Positions 50,508 through 60,037 of a stretch of 64,000 bases of DNA are shown one piece after another; positions within the stretch are counted from its first letter, which is position 1, and the number at the start of each line of letters is the position of its first letter. The notes beneath the pieces are model-generated. The model worked only from the letters and a program-made list of their open reading frames with translations, did not search any database and had not been told where the DNA came from. Made by a program: the position numbers and the translations under genes. Source of the DNA: Streptomyces sp. Ag109_O5-10 (GTDB taxonomy: Bacteria; Actinomycetota; Actinomycetes; Streptomycetales; Streptomycetaceae); contig NZ_FNTQ01000001.1 in assembly GCF_900105755.1 (NCBI RefSeq), positions 6,014,001 to 6,078,000 of the forward strand, in the 5' to 3' direction.

Positions 50508-50551
50508 TGTCCGGACAAACCATTGACACGACCTCCTCTCCCGGACTACAA
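50508..50551 (+). promoter_or_regulatory. iol operon promoter with upstream palindrome
   Basis: TTGACA (50523-50528) and CTACAA (50546-50551) are 17 bases apart, 32 bases before ATG 50583. The perfect palindrome TGTCCGGACA (50508-50517) lies just upstream of the -35 box and resembles GntR-type sites; an IolR-like regulator would be a candidate but is not in the window. Confidence 0.55.
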
Positions 50552-50582
50552 ACCACGGGAGAGCAATGACGAAGGGAAGCCG

Positions 50583-51533
50583 ATGGCGTACGACCTGATC
50601 ACCATGGGGCGGATCGGGGTGGACCTCTATCCGCTCCAGACCGGAGTACCGCTCGCCCAGGTGTCGTCCTTCGGCAAGTTCCTCGGCGGATCGGCGACGA
50701 ACGTCGCCGTCGCGGCCGCCCGCCTCGGGCGCAGCACCGCCGTCATCACCCGCACCGGCGACGACGCCTTCGGCGCCTACCTGCACGAGGCCCTCCAGGG
50801 CTTCGGCGTGGACGACCGCTGGGTCACCCCGGTCCCCGGCCTGAACACCCCGGTCACGTTCTGCGAGATCTTCCCGCCGGACGACTTCCCGCTGTACTTC
50901 TACCGGCAGCCCAAGGCCCCGGACCTGGAGATCGACGCCCACGAGCTGGACCTGGACGCCGTCCGTGCGGCCCGCATCTTCTGGATCACCGGCACCGGCC
51001 TGAGCGAGGAGCCCAGCCGCACGGCGACCCTCGCGGCCCTCGCCCACCGGGCCAAGGCCGGCACGACCGTGTTCGACCTCGACTGGCGCCCGATGTTCTG
51101 GCGGGACCCGGACGCCGCCCGCCCGTTCTACGCGGAGGCGCTCAAGCACACCACCGTCGCCGTCGGCAACCTCGACGAGGTGGAGGTCGCGACCGGAGTG
51201 CGCGAGCCGCAGGCCGCCGCCCAGGCCCTCCTCGACGCCGGAGTCGAGATCGCCGTCGTCAAGCAGGGCCCCAAGGGCGTCCTCGCCGTCAGCCGCGACG
51301 GCGACGCCGCCGAGGTCCCGCCGCTGCCCGTCAACGTCCTGAACGGCCTCGGCGCCGGCGACGCCTTCGGCGGCTCCCTCTGCCACGGCCTCCTCGAAGG
51401 CTGGGACCTGGAGAAGACCATGCGCCACGCCAACGCGGCCGGTGCCATCGTCGCCTCCCGCCTGGAGTGCTCCTCCGCGATGCCGACCGGCGACGAGATC
51501 GACGCCGCGCTCGCCGCCGGAGCGGTGCTGTGA
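50583..51533 (+). CDS. iolC: 5-dehydro-2-deoxygluconokinase
   Basis: ATG 50583 follows GAAGGGA. The 316-residue PfkB kinase starts YDLITMGRIGVDLYPLQTG, has FLGGSATNVAVAAARLG and LNGLGAGDAFGGSLCHG near 257, and the IolC-specific FYRQPKAPDLEI and FDLDWRPMFW. It phosphorylates 2-deoxy-5-keto-gluconate in myo-inositol breakdown. It leads the iol operon; its stop overlaps the next GTG. Confidence 0.93.
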   Translation: MAYDLITMGRIGVDLYPLQTGVPLAQVSSFGKFLGGSATNVAVAAARLGRSTAVITRTGDDAFGAYLHEALQGFGVDDRWVTPVPGLNTPVTFCEIFPPDDFPLYFYRQPKAPDLEIDAHELDLDAVRAARIFWITGTGLSEEPSRTATLAALAHRAKAGTTVFDLDWRPMFWRDPDAARPFYAEALKHTTVAVGNLDEVEVATGVREPQAAAQALLDAGVEIAVVKQGPKGVLAVSRDGDAAEVPPLPVNVLNGLGAGDAFGGSLCHGLLEGWDLEKTMRHANAAGAIVASRLECSSAMPTGDEIDAALAAGAVL

Positions 51534-52474
51534 GGGCCGGCCGCGTCGCGGGCGCGCACCACGAGGGCGGCGCCGGCGCTCCCGCCCCGCAGATGAAGGT
51601 GGACATCTCCGCCCTCGTCCACACCCGCACCCACCACCCCGAGGCGATCGCCGAGGCGGCCGCCCGGCGCTCCCGCCGTCCGCTCCTCAACGAGGACGGC
51701 AAGCTGATGATCGTCGCCGCCGACCACCCGGCCCGCGGCGCCCTCGGCGTGGGCGGCGACAAGCTCGCCATGGCCAACCGGGCCGAACTGCTGGAGCGCC
51801 TCTGCCTGGCGCTGTCCCGCCCCGGCGTCGACGGCGTCCTCGGCACCGCCGACATCCTGGACGACCTGCTGCTGCTCGGTGCCCTCGACGGCAAGGTCGT
51901 CATGGGCTCGATGAACCGCGGTGGACTGCAGGGCGCCTCCTTCGAGCTCGACGACCGCTTCACCGGCCACCGCGCCGAGGACATACAGCGCCTCGGGTTC
52001 GACGCCGGCAAGCTGCTCCTGCGTATCGACTACGACGACCCGGGCTCGCTGACCACCCTGGAGTCCACGGCCCGGGCCGTCGACGACATGGCCGCGCGCC
52101 GGCTGCCGGTCTTCGTGGAGCCGTTCATCAGCCGCCGCACCCCCGAGGGCAAGGTCAGGAACGACCTGTCCGCGGAGGCGGTCACCAGGTCCATCGCCAT
52201 CGCCTCTGGCCTCGGCGGGAGTTCGGCCTACACCTGGCTGAAGCTGCCGGTCACCGAGAACCCCGACGACATGGCCCGGGTCATGGAGACGTCCACCCTC
52301 CCCGCCGTGCTGCTCGGCGGCGAGGTCGGGGACGACCAGGACGGCGCCTACGAGAAGTGGCGCAGCGCCCTGCAACTCCCCACCGTGCGCGGCCTGGTGG
52401 TCGGCCGTTCGCTGCTGTACCCGGCGGACGGCGACGTGGCCGCCGCCGTGGACACCGCCGTCGGACTCCTGTGA
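51530..52474 (+). CDS. Cgl0159-like (beta/alpha)8 protein, likely IolJ-type aldolase
   Basis: GTG 51530 overlaps the iolC stop (GTGA) and has GGAGCG upstream; ATG 51593 (MKVDISALVHTRTHHP) is an alternative. The roughly 290-residue core is a class I aldolase-like barrel: KLMIVAADHPARGALGVGG, DGVLGTADILDDLLLLG, KLLLRIDYDD, VFVEPFISRR, YTWLKLPVTENPDDM and LLGGEVG. The lysine in WLKLPV could form the Schiff base. Its place between iolC and iolB suggests it cleaves the IolC product to DHAP and malonic semialdehyde, the IolJ step. That assignment is inference from context. Confidence 0.78.
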   Translation: MRAGRVAGAHHEGGAGAPAPQMKVDISALVHTRTHHPEAIAEAAARRSRRPLLNEDGKLMIVAADHPARGALGVGGDKLAMANRAELLERLCLALSRPGVDGVLGTADILDDLLLLGALDGKVVMGSMNRGGLQGASFELDDRFTGHRAEDIQRLGFDAGKLLLRIDYDDPGSLTTLESTARAVDDMAARRLPVFVEPFISRRTPEGKVRNDLSAEAVTRSIAIASGLGGSSAYTWLKLPVTENPDDMARVMETSTLPAVLLGGEVGDDQDGAYEKWRSALQLPTVRGLVVGRSLLYPADGDVAAAVDTAVGLL

Positions 52475-52484
52475 GGGCGAGAAG

Positions 52485-53300
52485 ATGACGACCAACGAGC
52501 TGCATCTCACCAAGGGTTCGACCGCGAACGCCCAGTACGCGCTCGACATCGACCCCAAGCGGGCCGGCTGGGCGCACAGCAGCCTGCGGATCGTCGAACT
52601 GCCCCCTGGCGGAACGCATTTGTTCACCACCGGGGACAGCGAGTGGATCGTGCTTCCGCTGCAGGGCGGTTGTACGGTGCAAACAGAGGGAAACGAGTTC
52701 CAGATCCTGGGCCGGGAGAGCGTGTTCAGCGGAGTCTCCGACTTCGTGTACGTGCCCCGGGACGCCCAGGTCCAGATCGCCTCCGGCGCGGGAGGCCGCT
52801 TCGCCCTGGCAGGAGCGAAGTGCGAGCGACGACTCCCCGCCCGCTACGGCCCCGCGCCGGAGGTTCCCGTCGAAGACCGCGGCAGCGGCACCGCCGCCCG
52901 GCAGGTGCGCAACTTCGCCTCCGCGGACGCGTTCGACTGCGACAAGCTGATCGCCGTGGAGGTCGTCACCCCGGGCGGCAACTGGTCCTCGTATCCGTCG
53001 CACAAGCACGACGAGTACCGGCCCGGCGAGGAGTCGGAGCTGGAGGAGATCTACTACTTCGAGATCGACGGCGCGAACGGATTCGGGTATCAGCGCGTAT
53101 TCCCCTCCCGTGAGGGCGGTACGGACGTCCTCGCCGAGGTCCGCTCCGGCGACGCCGTGCTCGTTCCCGACGGATGGCACGGCCCGTCGATCGCGCAGCC
53201 CGGGCACGACATGTACTACCTGAACGTCATGGCGGGGCCCGGTGCGACGCGGGAGTGGCGGATCTGCTTCCACCCGGACCACACGGAGGGTTACCGATGA
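52485..53300 (+). CDS. iolB: 5-deoxy-glucuronate isomerase
   Basis: The 271-residue protein is a double cupin: PGGTHLFTTGDSEWIVLPLQGG in the first and GNWSSYPSHKHDE ... EEIYYFEID with the metal histidines in the second, ending GHDMYYLNVMAGPG. IolB converts 5-deoxy-glucuronate to 2-deoxy-5-keto-gluconate. It starts 10 bases after the aldolase-like gene and its stop overlaps the iolD start (ATGA). Confidence 0.94.
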   Translation: MTTNELHLTKGSTANAQYALDIDPKRAGWAHSSLRIVELPPGGTHLFTTGDSEWIVLPLQGGCTVQTEGNEFQILGRESVFSGVSDFVYVPRDAQVQIASGAGGRFALAGAKCERRLPARYGPAPEVPVEDRGSGTAARQVRNFASADAFDCDKLIAVEVVTPGGNWSSYPSHKHDEYRPGEESELEEIYYFEIDGANGFGYQRVFPSREGGTDVLAEVRSGDAVLVPDGWHGPSIAQPGHDMYYLNVMAGPGATREWRICFHPDHTEGYR

Positions 53301-55168
53301 CGATTCGGTTGACCGTCGCGCAAGCGCTTGTCCGCTTCCTCGCCGTCCAGTTCACCGAGCGGGACGGCGAGCGCCGCCGCCTGATCGGCGCCACCTGGGG
53401 CATCTTCGGCCACGGCAACGTGGCCGGCCTCGGCCAGGCGCTCCTGGAGCACCGGGACGAGATGCCGTACCACCAGGGCCGCAACGAACAGGCCATGGTG
53501 CACGCGGCGGTCGGCTACGCGCGTCAATCGAACCGTCTCGCCACGCACGCCGTGACGACGTCCATCGGGCCGGGCGCCACCAACCTGGTCACCGGTGCCG
53601 CCCTCGCCACCGTCAACCACCTCCCGGTCCTCCTCCTCCCCGGCGACGTCTTCGCCACCCGCCCAGCCGACCCGGTCCTCCAGCAGCTCGAAGTCGCGCA
53701 CGCGGCCGACGTGTCCGTCAACGACACCCTCCGCCCCGTCTCGAAGTTCTTCGACCGGATCAACCGGCCCGAACAGCTGATCCCCGCCGCCCTCGCCGCG
53801 ATGCGGGTCCTCACCGACCCCGTCGAGACCGGCGCCGTCACCCTCGCCCTCCCGCAGGACGTGCAGGCCGAGGCGTACGACTGGCCGGAGGAGTTCTTCG
53901 CCGAGCGGGTGTGGACCGTACGACGGCCGGGCGCCGACCCCGCGGAACTCGCCGCGGCCACGGCGGCGGTCAGGAACGCGCGCAGGCCCCTGGTCATCGC
54001 GGGCGGCGGGGTCCACCACAGCCGCGCCGAGGCCGTGCTCGCCGAGTTCGCCGCGGCCACCCGCATCCCGGTCGCCTCGACCCAGGCCGGCAAGGGTTCG
54101 CTGCGCTGGGACCACCCGCAGGACGTCGGCGGCGTCGGCCACACCGGGACCGCCACCGCCGACGAACTCGCCCGCACCGCCGACCTGGTGATCGGCGTCG
54201 GCACCCGCTACACCGACTTCACCACGGCCTCCGGCACCCTCTTCGAGAACCCGGACGTCCGCTTCCTCAACCTCAACATCGCCCCGTACGACGGCCACAA
54301 GCTGGCCGGCCTGCCGCTGATAGCCGACGCCCGCAGCGCCCTCACGGAGCTGACCGAGGCCCTGGACGGCCACCGCACCGCCGACTCGTACGTCACCGAG
54401 TACACCGAGGACAAGGGGCGCTGGGAGCAGCGCGTCGACGCCTGCTACGAGGCCGACGAGCCGGACATCCGGCCGACCCAGCCGCAGGTCCTCGGCGCCC
54501 TGGACGCGCTCGTGGACGAGACGGACGTCCTGATCAACGCGGCCGGCTCGCTCCCCGGCGACCTGCACCGGATGTGGCGGGCACGGTCGCGGGACCAGTA
54601 CCACCTGGAGTACGGCTACTCGTGCATGGGCTACGAGATACCGGCCGCCATCGGGGTGAAACTCGCGGCACCGGAGCGGAACGTGTGGGCGCTGGTCGGC
54701 GACGGCACGTATCTGATGATGCCGACCGAGATCGTCACCGCCGTCCAGGAGGGCATCGCCATCAAGGTGCTGCTGGTGCAGAACCACGGCTACGCGTCCA
54801 TCGGCGGGCTCTCCGAGTCGGTGGGCGGCGAGCGCTTCGGCACCGCGTACCGCTTCACCTCGGACGACGGCACCTTCACGGGTGCCCCGCTCCCCGTCGA
54901 CCTGGCCGCCAACGCGGCCAGCCTCGGCATGCGCGTCCTGCGCGCGAAGACTGTCCGGGACCTGCGCGCGGCGCTCGCCGAGGCGCGGGCCGCCGACACT
55001 CCCACATGTGTCTACGTGGAGACCGAAACGGCCGACACTGTGTCGGGCCCGCCTCCCGCGCAGGCCTGGTGGGATGTACCTGTGGCCGAGACCGCGACCC
55101 GATCCTCCGCGGTCAAGGCACGTGAGCTCTACGAACGGCACGTCTCCACCCGACGCCGCCATCTGTGA
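53297..55168 (+). CDS. iolD: Trihydroxycyclohexane-1,2-dione hydrolase
   Basis: ATG 53297 has GGAGGG upstream and overlaps the iolB stop. The 623-residue ThDP enzyme has an N-terminal PYR domain (WGIFGHGNVAGLGQAL, MPYHQGRNEQAMVHAAVGYAR), a central NAD-like domain and the ThDP motif GDGTYLMMPTEIVTAVQEG with QNHGYASIGGL near 470-505. IolD opens the inositol-derived ring. A 10-bp palindrome lies inside its first codons. Confidence 0.95.
   Translation: MTIRLTVAQALVRFLAVQFTERDGERRRLIGATWGIFGHGNVAGLGQALLEHRDEMPYHQGRNEQAMVHAAVGYARQSNRLATHAVTTSIGPGATNLVTGAALATVNHLPVLLLPGDVFATRPADPVLQQLEVAHAADVSVNDTLRPVSKFFDRINRPEQLIPAALAAMRVLTDPVETGAVTLALPQDVQAEAYDWPEEFFAERVWTVRRPGADPAELAAATAAVRNARRPLVIAGGGVHHSRAEAVLAEFAAATRIPVASTQAGKGSLRWDHPQDVGGVGHTGTATADELARTADLVIGVGTRYTDFTTASGTLFENPDVRFLNLNIAPYDGHKLAGLPLIADARSALTELTEALDGHRTADSYVTEYTEDKGRWEQRVDACYEADEPDIRPTQPQVLGALDALVDETDVLINAAGSLPGDLHRMWRARSRDQYHLEYGYSCMGYEIPAAIGVKLAAPERNVWALVGDGTYLMMPTEIVTAVQEGIAIKVLLVQNHGYASIGGLSESVGGERFGTAYRFTSDDGTFTGAPLPVDLAANAASLGMRVLRAKTVRDLRAALAEARAADTPTCVYVETETADTVSGPPPAQAWWDVPVAETATRSSAVKARELYERHVSTRRRHL
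53321..53330. promoter_or_regulatory. LacI-like palindrome within iolD start
   Basis: CAAGCGCTTG is a perfect dyad at iolD codons 9-12. It shares AAGCGCTTG with the LacI-type site at 13788-13799. It may be an intragenic operator or chance. Confidence 0.3.
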
Positions 55169-55182
55169 AGGAGTAACCGGTC

Positions 55183-56685
<1,503 letters not shown>

Positions 56686-56693
56686 CGGCGCAC

Positions 56694-56727
56694 GGTGCCC
56701 CGCCGCTCCCGGGAGAGGCGGGGCACC
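56694..56727. terminator. Hairpin between mmsA and the convergent lipoprotein gene
   Basis: GGTGCCCCGCC (56694-56704) pairs with GGCGGGGCACC (56717-56727) around a 12-base loop. It can serve both convergent genes. Confidence 0.85.
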
Positions 56728-56740
56728 GGCGTGTCCGGGG

Positions 56741-57575
56741 TCAGCCCTGCTGCTTCCGGGAGTTCTCGATCGCCTTGGTGAGGTCGGCGGTCTGGCCGGC
56801 CGGCGGGGCCTTCACCGGGGCGGTGGCGCCGAACTTCTTGAAGTCCATGGTCACGGTCGCCTTGCCGAACTGGTCCTTCAGGCGGACCGGCAGGTCCTTG
56901 GCGCCGATCCACACGTCCATCGTCACGGAGTCGGAGCCGCCGGTGAGCGCCTTCATGCCGTCGCTGCTGAAGACGTCCTTGTACTTGCCCATCTCCGCCC
57001 GGTGGACGACGGCCCGGTAGCGGGTCGTGCGCTGCCCGTCGACGGTCTCCTTGCCGAGGTCCTTCACGTCCTTCGCGTACTTGAGGTACTTCATCGCGGC
57101 CACCGGGTTGCCCGCGCTGCCGCCGTCGAAGTCCTGGGCGCCCTTGGAACCGAAGAGCACCGACGCGTCGACCTTCATCCACTGCTTGCCCTTGAGCGGG
57201 CCGGAGGTCTGGGGGTCGACGTTGTAGTAGTAGGCGCCCTTCACGAACAGCGCCCGGATCGTCGCGCGGTGCTGGAGCGCCTGCATGTTCGCGGCCTTGG
57301 TGTCCATCAGGACATCCACCGCCACGCCGTCCCCCCAGGAGTAGGTGCCGTTCAGCGTGACCGGGGTGCCCGTGCCCGTGTCGGTGCTCATCCTGACCTC
57401 GGCCGAGCCGAGCTGGTCGGTCCGGTCGGTCGCGCGCGAGAGCACCGCCATGATCTTGTCCGCGCTGTTCACGGCCGAGGTGGCCGTCTTCACCCCGCCG
57501 GAGCCGCACGCGGACACGGCGACCGTCGCCGCCGCCGTGAACCCCACCCAGGCAGCGGTGTACTTCAGCCTCATG
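56741..57575 (-). CDS. LppX/LprG-like lipoprotein
   Basis: From ATG 57575 (GGTGGGG upstream) the 277-residue product has a signal sequence with lipobox VAVSAC. The mature part fits the LppX_LprAFG-like fold: KIMAVLSRATDRTDQLGSAEVRM, repeated beta strands, YYYNVDPQTSGPLKGKQWMKVD, DVWIGAKDLPVRLKDQFG and VTMDFKKFGA. In mycobacteria such proteins carry lipids; in Streptomyces the role is unknown. Its start region is shared with the divergent permease gene. Confidence 0.8.
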
Positions 57576-57674
57576 AGTCCCCACCCATTGCTGTGATTCG
57601 GTTGTGAGTTCTGTTGTCGATGACTCCAGCGGGACACACTGACAGGTCCGGATGCCGGACGTCTTCACGTTTTT

Positions 57675-57704
57675 TTGACGCCCGCACTGCGATTCCCGTA
57701 GGGG
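57675..57704 (+). promoter_or_regulatory. Possible permease promoter
   Basis: TTGACG (57675-57680) and TAGGGG (57699-57704) are 18 bases apart, in an AT-rich patch with a seven-T run. Two further TTGACG boxes follow at 57733 and 57790, so the real start is uncertain. Confidence 0.35.
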
Positions 57705-57729
57705 TCGACAGCGTGGATTGGCCTGCCTC

Positions 57730-57752
57730 GTATTGACGTATACGTGGAATAC
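57730..57752. promoter_or_regulatory. Imperfect 23-bp palindrome
   Basis: GTATT-g-ACGTATACGT-gg-AATAC has a perfect 10-bp centre and matching 5-bp ends. It stands in the 349-base divergent gap 57576-57924 and is a candidate operator for the permease or lipoprotein gene. Confidence 0.45.
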
Positions 57753-57924
57753 GGCGAGGAGATCAACGGATTCCGTAGGTTAACGACCATTGACGTGACG
57801 GTTTTCGTCGGGGTTCCATGCATCGCAACCGGGAGCGGACGAAGAGACGTACGAGACGAGCCGCCGGAGGCGATAGCGCTCCCGGCCGAAACTCCTCGCC
57901 GCTCCAGTCGATCGGAACCGCTTC

Positions 57925-59325
57925 ATGACCGACACGCTCCACCCTGTCGAGATCGCCTCCGCGGAGGCCTCGGACAGCCCGCAGAAGCTCAAGCGCTCGA
58001 TCGGCGTGGTCGGCGGCACCCTCCTCACCCTCTCCTGTGTCACCCCGGCCTCCACGCTCTTCGTGGTCGTCCCGGACCTGTTCGGCTCTCTCGGGACCGC
58101 CACCGCCCTCACGATCGCCATCGGCTCCCTCCTCTGTATCGCCGTGGCGTTCTGCTACTCCGAACTGGGCACCCTCATCCCCAGCGCGGGCGGCGAGTAC
58201 GCGATGGTCTCGACGATGGCGGGCCGCCTGGCCGGCTGGCTGGTCTTCGTCCTCTCCCTCCTCGTCGTGATGATCGTGCCGCCGGTGATCGCGATGGGCA
58301 CGGCCGACTACCTCGCCCCGATCGTCCACCTCGACCCGGCCATGACCGGCGCCGGCGTGATGCTCCTCGCCACCCTCGCGGGCCTCCTGGACCTGCGCGC
58401 GAACGCCTGGATCACCGGCATCTTCCTGGTCCTGGAGGTCATCGCGGCCGGCGTGGTGGCGGTGCTGGGCTTCTCCCACAGCCACCGGGGCGTCGGCAGC
58501 CTCACCTCCATGCAGGTGGCGGACGCCGGCGGCCACACCACCACGGTCACCGCGATGCTCGTCGTCTCCGGCCTCGCCATCGCCCTCTTCGTCACCCAGG
58601 GCTTCTCGACGGCGGTCTACCTCTCCGAGGAACTGGAGAACCCGCGCCGCAACGTCGCCCGTACGGTCCTCGCCACCCTCGCGATCTCCACGGTGATCAT
58701 CCTCGTCCCGGTCGCCGCGATCACCATGGGGGCGACCGACCTCAAGGCCCTCACCGGCGGCGACATCAGCTCCATGGTCACCGCCTGGTCCAACTCCGCG
58801 GTCGGCACCTTCGTCAGCCTCTGCGTGGCCCTCGCGATCATCAACGCGGGCATCGTGATGGTCATCCAGAACTCCCGTGTCCTGTTCGCCTCGGCCCGCG
58901 ACAAGGCCTGGCCGGCCCCGGTCAACAGCGCCCTCTCCCGCCTCGGCCGCTTCGGCTCGCCCTGGGTCGCCACCCTCGCCGTCGGCGTCCCCGGCGCCCT
59001 CCTCTGCTTCGTCAACCTCGACACCCTGTACGGCGTGACGGGCGTCTCGGTGACCGGCATGTACCTCCTCGTCGCCGTGGCGGCCCTCCTCTCCCGCCGA
59101 GGCCACCACAGGCACACCTCCGCCTGGCGCATGCCCCTCTGGCCGGCGATGCCGATCATCCTCATCGCCGTCCTCGGCTACATCCTCACCCAGCAGGAGA
59201 CGACCTACCTCCTCTGGACCGGCGGCATCACCGCCGCCGCCACCCTCTACTGGGCCTTCTACCTCCGCCCCCGCAAGCAAACCCACTGGCTCGTCTCCCT
59301 CCCGGACGACGTGACCCCCCACTAG
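57925..59325 (+). CDS. APC-family amino acid permease
   Basis: The 466-residue protein has about twelve membrane helices. The first carries KRSIGVVGGTLLTLSCVTPASTLFVVVP, and the APC signature YSELGTLIPSAGGEYAMVS follows TM2; STAVYLSEELENPRRNVAR after TM6 is also typical. It should import an amino acid or amine with protons. No enzyme for a particular amino acid lies next to it, so the substrate is open. The SD before ATG 57925 is weak (CGGAACCGC). Confidence 0.88.
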   Translation: MTDTLHPVEIASAEASDSPQKLKRSIGVVGGTLLTLSCVTPASTLFVVVPDLFGSLGTATALTIAIGSLLCIAVAFCYSELGTLIPSAGGEYAMVSTMAGRLAGWLVFVLSLLVVMIVPPVIAMGTADYLAPIVHLDPAMTGAGVMLLATLAGLLDLRANAWITGIFLVLEVIAAGVVAVLGFSHSHRGVGSLTSMQVADAGGHTTTVTAMLVVSGLAIALFVTQGFSTAVYLSEELENPRRNVARTVLATLAISTVIILVPVAAITMGATDLKALTGGDISSMVTAWSNSAVGTFVSLCVALAIINAGIVMVIQNSRVLFASARDKAWPAPVNSALSRLGRFGSPWVATLAVGVPGALLCFVNLDTLYGVTGVSVTGMYLLVAVAALLSRRGHHRHTSAWRMPLWPAMPIILIAVLGYILTQQETTYLLWTGGITAAATLYWAFYLRPRKQTHWLVSLPDDVTPH

Positions 59326-59341
59326 GAACACGGGGAACCCC

Positions 59342-59927
59342 GTTGCGGCGGGACGAGGTGCGGCGGCGGCCGGTTGTGAGCGCCGGGCCGGCCAGAGGCC
59401 CGAAGGCCCGCGGGGAACTGCGCGATCGGCCCCCACCGGCCCGCGGGAACCCACCGGCCGGTCCGGCACCGCCGGAGTCCGCCGTCGTGGCTGATCGCCG
59501 TCGCGGCGGGACGGGGTGCAACGGCGGCCGGTTGTGGGCGCCGGGCCGGTCGGCGGCCTGAAGGGGCGCGGGGAACTGCGCGATCGGCCCCCACCGGCCT
59601 GCGGGGATCCACCGGCCGGTCCGGCATCGCCGGAGTTGATCGCCGTTGCGGCGGGTCGAGGTGCGGCGGCGGTCGGTTGTGAGCGCCGGGGCGGCCAGAG
59701 GCCCGAAGGGCCGCGGGGAACTGCGCGATCGGCCCCCACCGGCCTGCGGGGATCCACCGGCCGGTCCGGCATCGCCGGAGTTGATCGCCGTTGCGGCGGG
59801 TCGAGGTGCGGCGGCGGTCGGTTGTGAGCGCCGGGGCGGCCAGAGGCCCGAAGGGCCGCGGGGAACTGCGCGATCGGCCCCCACCGGCCCGCGGGGATCC
59901 ACCGGCCGGTCCCGGCGTCGCTGTCGC
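59342..59927. repeat. Four tandem copies of a 145-bp repeat
   Basis: Copies start at 59342 (158 bp, with a 13-base insertion), 59500, 59645 and 59790 (last one about 138 bp). Copies 3 and 4 are almost identical. Each begins GTTGCGGCGGG or GTCGCGGCGGG, and contains GGGGAACTGCGCGATCGGCC and CCACCGGCCGGTCC. The array fills most of the 712-base gap between the permease and the hydrolase-ABC gene; no gene is supported there. Confidence 0.93.
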
Positions 59928-60037
59928 GGTGTACCGCGCTCGAAGTACGTGACGGGGTACTCCTACTCCTCCGGGATGGCCCGCTGTTCAGCCCACCGTC
60001 GGCATCGGATGTCGGTGCGGGCCCGTACCGTTGAAGC

